Below, one piece after another: positions 1 to 6,120 of a DNA stretch of 9,541 nt. How positions within the stretch are numbered: position 1 is the first letter of the stretch; each line of letters opens with the position of its first letter. Made by a program: the position numbers and the translations under genes. Location: contig CAMBZY010000078.1 in assembly GCA_945872325.1 (NCBI GenBank), forward strand, positions 1 through 9,541. The letters are read 5' to 3'. The notes beneath the pieces are model-generated. The model was not told where the DNA came from and did no database searches. It saw only the letters and a program-made list of their open reading frames with translations. Source of the DNA: Candidatus Kuenenia stuttgartensis. GTDB lineage: Bacteria > Planctomycetota > Planctomycetia > Isosphaerales > Isosphaeraceae.

Positions 1-2528
1 AGCCCGTAAGTTGCAACAACAGGCCAGGATTGTGCTGATAAACCGTTAAATAAAAGTGTGGTCGTGAGGCCTGTCGCAACTGACGAAATCAAGAGTCCGG
101 ATCGAATCAATGGTCGTCGGTAAGTCTCAGGCGCATTTTTCGAATGCAGAATACGCGCGGTCATCAGGTATCCGATGTTTAGCAATGAGAGCCCAAGCAA
201 ATTACTTTCAATGGAAAGATTCGCGATATATCCAAGGTTTACAAAGAAACCTGCAGAGGCAGCACAGGCAAGATAAACCATCCATGGAAGTTGATAAACC
301 CATGTGATCAAAGAGAATCCGACAGTATAGCCCCCGAGAGTGAAAAGGGCGGCCCAGGGCTCTGTTGAACCGAGTATACAGGAGCCGATCGCCAACGGGA
401 GGCCGATGTAATGGCAATGGAGTTGCAGGCGTTTATCTTGCCAGACGGTTTTGAAGTAACGTGCAAGAATGATCAGCAGACTGTTGAAAACAAGCCCGTT
501 GATGGCACGATAGGCCAGAGGAAGTTTTTTATTGTATCCAAGCGCTGCAGCGGCTGAGGTTTCAATGGATGAGATGAGATCTCGAAGAAAGTCGTATGAA
601 CCGAAGTAGCAGAGCACGCATGCTCCAAAAGCGGCATAAAGATAGGCTGGAAGGCGTTCGCGATGCAGGCATTTTATAAAAAGGCCAAGTCCAAGCAAAG
701 CTGTGGCGAGTGTATTTCCTGTGTAGAGAATGGAACGCCCGGGTGGGTGAGCCAGAGCCAGTGCAAAGGCACAGCTTGTGAGTATAAAGCCAACAAATCG
801 GGCGGCTTTTTCAGCACGATCAATAAAACCTTCCGCAATTCGGACGGACGACATGCCAGCGAAAATGACGGGTATGGCATATAGCGATGGGCCGATATGG
901 AGCACGCTTCCACCGATCCGCACAACTCCCCAAAGAAATGCAAATACGAGTAGACTTAAAATCTCAAATGGAGGCGTGGAGGCCACTCGCTTGAGATGAA
1001 TCCAGTTTATACTGGCCAGAAAAATGGCCGATGTGAGGACCATGGAAATAAAACCCCAATTGAAAGGGGCGTTGCGTGGAGTGAGGGCGTCGATCATGCC
1101 GAGAGCTAAAAAGGCGAGGAATGTCTGTTGGCCACCGGGTACATTTACGGCTGGCCAAAGTTTTTTCCCGATCAGGGCAAATGCTAGAAGGCTGACGCTG
1201 AGAACTCCAAATCCAATGGTCGATTTGGTAGCAAATACAGGCATTTCGCCGACAAGTGCAAAATCCACGGGCAGCATCAAAAGTGTTGTCAGGCTCAAGA
1301 TCTTCCCTGCACGCTCTGCGCCCCATCGGATCAGGCCTCGGGCTGAGGCTGCAAAAAGACTTGTATATGCCACGGCCAGAAGGACTTTGCCTTCCGGTCT
1401 CCAGAGTAGATCGCCCAGTAGAATGGCAGCTCCTACGGTTGTACTGACCACGATCAGAATCACCGCCAGGGCCATGATCAGCTTCTGCCATTGCTCTTCA
1501 AGAAATTCTGCTGCCACGCTGGTCCACGTAAATTTTGGGCCTAATTGTGATAGATCAGGAGGAATTTCAGGTCTTTCTATCGGTGGACGTTCTGGAATTT
1601 CTTTTTGAAAACTTGGGCCTAAAGGTCCGAGTCTTGATTTGTATTGACTGACTGAAGCCTCTGCACTCATGGGCTCAGGGGCTTTGACAGACTTATCGAG
1701 CAGCGTTTTAATCCGGTGTGCTCGGCCCAGATGTTCAACTGGGATTTTACCTGAAAATTGAATCTGCCAGTCAGAGATGTATTTTAACGCTTCACTGTAC
1801 AGGCCCGACTTTTCAAGGGCGGTGACCAGCAGATCCCACGCCTCGTTCGAGAAAGCGTTAAGTTTGATGGCCGATTTTGCAGATTCCGAAGCCGTCGTAT
1901 AATCACCAGCCGAAAGGGCCTTACGGGTGGTTAGCAACTGTGATTGAAATAAGTTGGTTTGATCACGCTTGCGAATCAAATCTTCAGTTGCGGCAAGTCG
2001 GGCTAGAAGTTCAGAATGGCCAAAGGTTTGAGTGGCTTCCTGACAGAGTTCCTTTGCCGTTTCGAACTTTTCATTCCGGATTGCATAATCAATGGCTTTT
2101 TCCCAGAAATCCAATCGATCAGGTGCCAGGCTACAAGCGGCCTCAGCCCAATTGATAGATAAAATCTGATAACGGCTGGTTATGGCACATTGCTGAGCCA
2201 TTTGGATGGCCCGTTCTGCTCGACCAAGCTGATTCAAATCCTCTAGCCGATGATTTTGTTCAGTTGAAACTATTTGAAAGGCATCGTCCGTCAGCAGGCT
2301 TCTGCTCACCAGCCCTTCCATTTCCGCAACGTGATATCTGATGCAGTCGATTTCTCTGAGCTGATCGGCGTTGTAAAGTGGGTCGATCAGATCCGAGTCG
2401 ATCTTTTCGTTCACCAATCTGTCAGGGGCCTGATTCGGGGGCTTAAGGCAGTTTGGGCAATTAGAACTGCCCGATGTGGCCATGTCGACAGGGCAACCGC
2501 AGTGGATACATAAATATGGCTTGGACAT
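1..2528 (-). CDS. Large Zn-ribbon / TPR-like / polytopic membrane protein, 3' end outside window (partial)
   Basis: Translating the minus strand from the ATG at 2528-2526 gives 842 codons with no stop before the window edge, so the C-terminus is missing. An in-frame TGA lies about 30 nt upstream of this ATG and there is no other ATG between, so the start is well defined although no strong Shine-Dalgarno is visible. Residues 7-27 carry C7-x2-C10, C12 and C24-x2-C27, a zinc-ribbon-like cluster. Residues about 90-275 are amphipathic helices with Ala-rich TPR-like spacing (for example around 141-165 and 205-255). Residues 300-333 form a Pro-rich linker with an LGPxF motif at each end. From about residue 350 to 842 nearly everything is hydrophobic helices; I count roughly 15-17 membrane segments. 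Architecture suggests a cytoplasmic sensing or scaffold region on a big membrane domain. I do not recognise the family and give no function. It is divergent from the sigma factor/kinase pair. Confidence 0.93.
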   Translation of the reverse strand, partial: MSKPYLCIHCGCPVDMATSGSSNCPNCLKPPNQAPDRLVNEKIDSDLIDPLYNADQLREIDCIRYHVAEMEGLVSRSLLTDDAFQIVSTEQNHRLEDLNQLGRAERAIQMAQQCAITSRYQILSINWAEAACSLAPDRLDFWEKAIDYAIRNEKFETAKELCQEATQTFGHSELLARLAATEDLIRKRDQTNLFQSQLLTTRKALSAGDYTTASESAKSAIKLNAFSNEAWDLLVTALEKSGLYSEALKYISDWQIQFSGKIPVEHLGRAHRIKTLLDKSVKAPEPMSAEASVSQYKSRLGPLGPSFQKEIPERPPIERPEIPPDLSQLGPKFTWTSVAAEFLEEQWQKLIMALAVILIVVSTTVGAAILLGDLLWRPEGKVLLAVAYTSLFAASARGLIRWGAERAGKILSLTTLLMLPVDFALVGEMPVFATKSTIGFGVLSVSLLAFALIGKKLWPAVNVPGGQQTFLAFLALGMIDALTPRNAPFNWGFISMVLTSAIFLASINWIHLKRVASTPPFEILSLLVFAFLWGVVRIGGSVLHIGPSLYAIPVIFAGMSSVRIAEGFIDRAEKAARFVGFILTSCAFALALAHPPGRSILYTGNTLATALLGLGLFIKCLHRERLPAYLYAAFGACVLCYFGSYDFLRDLISSIETSAAAALGYNKKLPLAYRAINGLVFNSLLIILARYFKTVWQDKRLQLHCHYIGLPLAIGSCILGSTEPWAALFTLGGYTVGFSLITWVYQLPWMVYLACAASAGFFVNLGYIANLSIESNLLGLSLLNIGYLMTARILHSKNAPETYRRPLIRSGLLISSVATGLTTTLLFNGLSAQSWPVVATYG

Positions 2529-2583
2529 GGCGATCGGATATCTTTCATCTATTGCTCAATCGAATCAATCAGTCTCCATCATA

Positions 2584-2596
2584 CGCAGATCCTGCG
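2584..2596. repeat. Small palindrome CGCAG-atc-CTGCG
   Basis: Two perfect 5-bp inverted arms (2584-2588 and 2592-2596) flank a 3-nt centre, about 55 bp upstream of the membrane protein start and about 230 bp upstream of the sigma factor start. The size suits a dimeric regulator site, but a 5-bp arm can arise by chance. Confidence 0.25.
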
Positions 2597-2752
2597 CGAA
2601 TGGAACCAACTCTATCTATAAATGCCCAAATATGTCTGGGACCCTTCAAACTTGTTGGAAATATTTTGGGATTTGGAAGACATCCTCGATGAATTGAGCA
2701 AGTTCAAAATCGAATGAAAGGCTTTCCGAGCGGTTCGATAGGTGGTAGTCTT

Positions 2753-2776
2753 GGTATCAGGAAGGTGGTATCAGGA
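2753..2776 (+). repeat. Tandem direct repeat GGTATCAGGA x2, upstream of the sigma factor gene
   Basis: Identical 10-bp copies lie at 2753-2762 and 2767-2776, start to start 14 bp apart. A related GGTGGTA occurs at 2741-2747 and again at 2764-2770. The block ends 50 bp before the sigma factor start, in the likely promoter or leader. It could be a pair of activator half-sites or a small tandem duplication; no regulator is known. Confidence 0.4.
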
Positions 2777-2805
2777 TCACTTCCGGCTTGCAGATTTTCA
2801 GATTC

Positions 2806-2818
2806 AGAGGGAAGAGGA
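2806..2818 (+). promoter_or_regulatory. Ribosome binding site deciding the sigma factor start
   Basis: A purine run containing GAGG, GGAAG and GAGGA ends 8 nt before the ATG at 2827. The upstream in-frame ATG at 2788 has no comparable run in front of it, so 2827 is preferred. Confidence 0.6.
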
Positions 2819-2826
2819 ACCAGGTC

Positions 2827-3450
2827 ATGCAGAATCCAGAGAATGGTTCCGTTTCAAGGCTTATCACGGATTTGAAAACCGGCGATCATGAAGCGGCCAG
2901 ACAGATCTGGCAGCGTTATTATGAGAACATCGTTCGACTTGCACGTTCACGGATGCGCGAAGTTCCTCGCGCTATGGCCGATGAAGAGGACGCGGCTTTG
3001 AGCATATTGAACAGCTTTTTTTGTGGAGCTGCGGCTGGCCGATTTCCAATTCTTGAAAACCGTGACGACCTTTGGCGGATCCTGATGACTATTACGACTC
3101 GTAAGGCAATCAAGCTCGCTCAATATGAGGGGCGACTCAAACGCGGTGGCAGAAGGGTGTTTGATGAGGCCAGGATGGTGGCCGCTTCGATGGAATCCAA
3201 TGGAGCGTTGGATCAAATTCCAAGTCGTGAGCCAAGCCCGGAAATGGCTGCTCTGGTGGTGGAAGAATGCCAGCGTCTGTTTGATGCCCTTCCGGATCAA
3301 TCCTTGCGCATGGTGGCCCAGCTTCGTCTCGATGGCTACACCGATGCCGAAATCGCCAAATCCATGAACTGTGGCCTGAGTACGATCGAACGAAGAGTGC
3401 GAACGATTCGTAAGGTTTGGGCGAATGAAGTGGAAGAGCTGGCAAAATGA
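2827..3450 (+). CDS. ECF-type RNA polymerase sigma factor (planctomycete Sigma70_ECF type)
   Basis: A sigma factor of 207 aa that should direct RNA polymerase to a specific promoter set. Region sigma-2 covers about residues 11-95, with the family-typical stretch around 51-94: acidic ADEEDAALS, then GAAAGRF, then NRDDLWRIL and the TTRKA core. A charged linker with KRGGRR (105-110) leads to sigma-4 at about 148-200, where a helix-turn-helix (about 172-195, TDAEIAKS then STIERRV) would bind the -35 element. These match PF07638-type ECF factors, abundant in planctomycetes. The start is set by the ribosome binding site at 2806-2818; an in-frame ATG 39 nt upstream would add 13 residues outside the domain. 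The stop codon overlaps the kinase start as ATGA. No anti-sigma factor gene is nearby, so control probably comes through the linked kinase, as proposed for ECF groups found next to Ser/Thr kinases. Confidence 0.95.
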   Translation: MQNPENGSVSRLITDLKTGDHEAARQIWQRYYENIVRLARSRMREVPRAMADEEDAALSILNSFFCGAAAGRFPILENRDDLWRILMTITTRKAIKLAQYEGRLKRGGRRVFDEARMVAASMESNGALDQIPSREPSPEMAALVVEECQRLFDALPDQSLRMVAQLRLDGYTDAEIAKSMNCGLSTIERRVRTIRKVWANEVEELAK

Positions 3451-5237
3451 GTCGAGATGAAATTGCTGATGCTCTGAAACCTGATCGTGCGATTATTCTG
3501 AATCGCATTTGCGATCAATTTGAGTCGGACTGGAGAAATGGTGAGCGGGCTCGTATTGAAGAACTGTTGAAATTAGGATCGGATTCGGAACAGGCTTTTT
3601 TGTTGTACGAGCTGTTGGTTCTTGAATTGTTTTTATTGCAGGATGAAAGCGAATCTCCAAGGATTCAGGATTATTTGGACAGGTTCCCTAACGAACAGGC
3701 CATAGTGAAAGACGCTTTTTCCAAAAACCAAGTCTCTATTCCATTGGTGCAGAAGGGGCCCGATTTCTATGAATCACCAACATTAAGAATTGATTCCAGC
3801 TCTACCCCTATATCCGACAACTCTGAAACGCCTGATTTTAAATCATTTGGTAATTACGAATTGATTGAAGAAATTGCCCGAGGTGGGATGGGTGTTGTTT
3901 ATCGTGCCCGTCACAAGCGGCTTAACCGTTTGGTGGCAGTTAAAATGATACTTTCAGGACGGTTTGCAAGTCCCACTGAGGTTCGCCGATTTATTCAAGA
4001 GGTGGAAACAGCCGCCAGTCTCGATCATCCGAATATCGTGCCAGTTTACGAAATTGGCGAGCATGAAAGTCAGCCTTTTTATAGTATGAAACTGGTGCAG
4101 GGGGAGAGTCTGGCACAACATTCCATCAAAATATCCAAGGATATGGTCTCGATTGCCAGGGTCATGGCCACGGTTGCCAGAGCGATTCATTATGCGCATG
4201 TGCGAGGATTTCTTCATCGAGATATCAAGCCATCAAATATCATGGTGGATACGGATGGGACCGCCTATATCATGGATTTTGGACTCTCCATCAACATGAA
4301 TTGCAACCTCAATCTTTCAGGTTCAGGAGCAATCATGGGGACACCGAGTTATATGTCTCCGGAACAGGCCACTGGCCAAAAGGTGCCGCTGACCGAGCGC
4401 ATTGATATTTACAGCCTCGGGGCTGTACTTTATGAATTAATGGTAGGACGACCTCCATTCCGGTCTCAGACGGTCTTGGAAACTTTAATTCAGGTCATGG
4501 AGCGAGAGCCATCGCTGCCGAGCCAGATTGTGCGTGGTATCCCTGACGATCTCGAAGCAATCTGTATGAAATGTCTCTGCAAATCGCCTGATGAACGGTA
4601 TCAATCTGCAGATGAGTTGGCCTGTGATCTCGAAAAATTTGCGAAGGGAGAGAATTTAAACTTACGTCCCAAGGGGGTACTGATGAAAATTCGCCAATGG
4701 ACCCGACGATCGCCTGATCTCGCGGCTCGCTTCGGAGGTTTTCTACTCTTTGGAACGTTTGTTCAGATCAATTATTATTTGAATACTGTGCCTAATGCAA
4801 ATTCACGTTTTTTAGTCTCACTCATCACAATTCTCTGGGGCATGGGGGCCTATGGGTTCCATCTCATGCTCAAACGTGAGAAAAACGTCGAGTCCGTTCG
4901 TATGCTTTGGCTTGGCTCTGAGGTCGTCTTGCTCACAGTCATTCTGGGGATCCAGAATAACCCTCAAAGTATGGGGGTCGTGATTTACCCTCTACTGATC
5001 GCGGCATCGGGTTTATGGTATCGCGAAAATATCGTCTGGAAAATTACTGGCCTCTCGGCCATCGCTTACTCTGCCTTGATCTTCAACTTCTTCATGAGAA
5101 ATGAAGTCGCGACATTGCCTTCCAGCGCGAATATTGTCATGGGATCACTGTTTATCACAGGCTTTGTCGTTTCTCAACAGGTCAAACGACTCTGGGCCAT
5201 CAGCTCCTATTATGAGAAACGGGCCACATCGAGATAA
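3447..5237 (+). CDS. Membrane-anchored Ser/Thr protein kinase (PknB-like) with C-terminal multi-helix membrane region
   Basis: A protein of 596 aa. Residues 1-95 form a helical N-terminal region common in planctomycete kinases of this type. A polar linker leads to the kinase domain at about 136-400. Catalytic elements are complete: Gly-rich loop ARGGMGVV (144-151, with Ala at the usual first Gly), VAVK with K166, likely alpha-C Glu E185, HRDIKPSN with D259, K261 and N264, DFG at 277-279, and SPEQ at 304-307 in place of APE. About six hydrophobic segments follow (near 427-445, 454-475, 485-502, 509-524, 531-549 and 562-577), with almost no extracytoplasmic sensor. The ATG lies in an ATGA overlap with the sigma factor gene, preceded by GGAAGAG at 3432-3438, which points to translational coupling. 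It probably phosphorylates the sigma factor or an associated protein; the target is inferred. Active kinase by sequence. Confidence 0.96.
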   Translation: MSRDEIADALKPDRAIILNRICDQFESDWRNGERARIEELLKLGSDSEQAFLLYELLVLELFLLQDESESPRIQDYLDRFPNEQAIVKDAFSKNQVSIPLVQKGPDFYESPTLRIDSSSTPISDNSETPDFKSFGNYELIEEIARGGMGVVYRARHKRLNRLVAVKMILSGRFASPTEVRRFIQEVETAASLDHPNIVPVYEIGEHESQPFYSMKLVQGESLAQHSIKISKDMVSIARVMATVARAIHYAHVRGFLHRDIKPSNIMVDTDGTAYIMDFGLSINMNCNLNLSGSGAIMGTPSYMSPEQATGQKVPLTERIDIYSLGAVLYELMVGRPPFRSQTVLETLIQVMEREPSLPSQIVRGIPDDLEAICMKCLCKSPDERYQSADELACDLEKFAKGENLNLRPKGVLMKIRQWTRRSPDLAARFGGFLLFGTFVQINYYLNTVPNANSRFLVSLITILWGMGAYGFHLMLKREKNVESVRMLWLGSEVVLLTVILGIQNNPQSMGVVIYPLLIAASGLWYRENIVWKITGLSAIAYSALIFNFFMRNEVATLPSSANIVMGSLFITGFVVSQQVKRLWAISSYYEKRATSR

Positions 5238-5274
5238 TGCAATTCCGATTGTTATCGATGTGATTCATTGAAAA

Positions 5275-6039
5275 TCATCGTGCTGTAAATCCTCCGTCCA
5301 TCATGAGGATTGAACCTGTGAAGAAGCTCACCAGATCGCTGGCCAAATATGTGAAGAAACCAGCAACTTCTTCTGGGGAAGCAATTCGCCCAATCGGGTG
5401 ATTGTCGCGCAGCATGCTCATAAAACCTTCGATATTTCCGGACTCGATCGCAGATTTCGTTACGAGTGGAGTATCAATTGTGCCGCAACCAATCGCATTG
5501 ACTCGAATTCCATATGGAGCATATTCAATCGCCATTTGGCGGGTCAGTTCATGGACTGCACCTTTGGATGGTCCATAGGCACCTTGAGTCAATAATCCAA
5601 CCTCTCCGGAAATGGAACCTGTATTCAAAATGACTCCAGATTTCTGCTGCATCATGACTGGAATCACGTATTTGGCAGAGTAGAACAAGGCTTTCACGTT
5701 GGTGTTCATGACCCTGTCCCACTCGTCGGAGGTGTGTTCGTGGATCCGTTTCACCACATTGATACCCGCATTATTCACCAGAACATCAATGCGGCCAAAC
5801 GATTCCAATGCCATTTGAGTGAACCGATTGGAAGTTTCATCCAATGTGACATCGCCACTCACATATTTTAATCGGGATCCATAATTTGCTTGCAAAAGCA
5901 CATCTGGTATTTCTCTGGCAATATCCACTGCCACCACTCCATCAATTTCCGAATCAAGAAACTGTTGGACAATTGCAAGCCCAATTCCTGAAGCTGCACC
6001 CGTCACAATTGCAACTTTTCCAGCTAGTGACACTTTCAT
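5275..6039 (-). CDS. Short-chain dehydrogenase/reductase (SDR), classical NAD-type
   Basis: A protein of 254 aa, a normal classical SDR length. It shows the cofactor motif TGAASGIG (13-20), Asp39 after the second strand (favouring NAD(H) over NADP(H)), a DV pair at 63-64, NNAG (89-92), N114, catalytic S142, and Y155-x3-K159, ending in the family-typical MMDGGF. It should be a soluble cytoplasmic oxidoreductase acting on an alcohol/ketone substrate; the substrate cannot be read from the sequence. FabG-like, sugar and sterol/terpenoid-type SDRs share all these motifs. The start at 6039 is chosen because the protein then begins just before the first Rossmann strand. A longer reading frame to 6177 would add 46 residues with no SDR character that overlap the upstream coding region. 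The ribosome binding site is weak (GAAAG, 7-nt spacing). It is the last gene of the minus-strand cluster, 64 bp after the toroid gene, and converges on the kinase gene. Confidence 0.95.
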   Translation of the reverse strand: MKVSLAGKVAIVTGAASGIGLAIVQQFLDSEIDGVVAVDIAREIPDVLLQANYGSRLKYVSGDVTLDETSNRFTQMALESFGRIDVLVNNAGINVVKRIHEHTSDEWDRVMNTNVKALFYSAKYVIPVMMQQKSGVILNTGSISGEVGLLTQGAYGPSKGAVHELTRQMAIEYAPYGIRVNAIGCGTIDTPLVTKSAIESGNIEGFMSMLRDNHPIGRIASPEEVAGFFTYLASDLVSFFTGSILMMDGGFTAR

Positions 6040-6082
6040 GATCAATCTTTCGTCCGTTGTGATTGGTTTCGGAAACTTGATA

Positions 6083-6120
6083 CTCAGGATATGATGACAC
6101 GAATCACTTCGAATCCTGAG
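6083..6120 (-). repeat. Inverted repeat / hairpin across the stop codon of the toroid protein gene
   Basis: Perfect 8-bp arms CTCAGGAT (6083-6090) and ATCCTGAG (6113-6120) enclose 22 nt. Inside, TGAT (6092-6095) and ATCA (6103-6106) can form a second stem. The structure includes the last codons and the TGA (6106-6104) and ends 43 nt before the dehydrogenase start. No U-run follows it on the minus strand, so it is not a classic intrinsic terminator. Attenuation, RNA processing or mRNA-end protection between the two genes are possible roles. Confidence 0.45.

Larger units (their letters stand above)
2529..2826. promoter_or_regulatory. Divergent intergenic control region between the membrane protein gene and the sigma factor gene
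   Basis: This stretch of 298 bp separates two genes transcribed away from each other and so should hold both promoters. Short reading frames cross it, but they have no convincing ribosome binding site or protein-like composition. Visible elements are a small palindrome (2584-2596), a tandem direct repeat (2753-2776) and a purine-rich ribosome binding site just before 2827. I looked for ECF-type (GGAAC/GTC) and sigma-70 type promoters. A GGAACC occurs at 2602-2607 but has no correctly spaced partner, so no promoter is called. Confidence 0.5.

Noticed and set aside
964..1608. Overlapping reading frames of 175 and 194 residues on the two strands inside the large membrane protein gene
   Set aside because: Both lie within the continuous 842-codon minus-strand frame, have Arg/Pro/Ser-rich compositions without domains, and lack convincing ribosome binding sites.
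2602..2638. ECF-type promoter (GGAACC at 2602, GTCTG at 2634)
   Set aside because: The gap between the elements is about 26 nt, too long for the usual 15-17.
2274..2697. Small plus-strand reading frames of 72-79 residues near and inside the divergent intergenic region
   Set aside because: They overlap the start of the membrane protein gene or each other, lack a ribosome binding site and show no protein-like pattern.
2788..2826. Sigma factor beginning 13 residues earlier, at 2788
   Set aside because: The extra residues lie outside the domain, no ribosome binding site precedes that ATG, and a strong one sits before 2827.
5238..5274. Terminator between the convergent kinase and dehydrogenase genes
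   Set aside because: Only a weak stem CAAT-TCCG-ATTG (5240-5251) and an imperfect GATG/CATC pairing are present, with no U-run on either strand.
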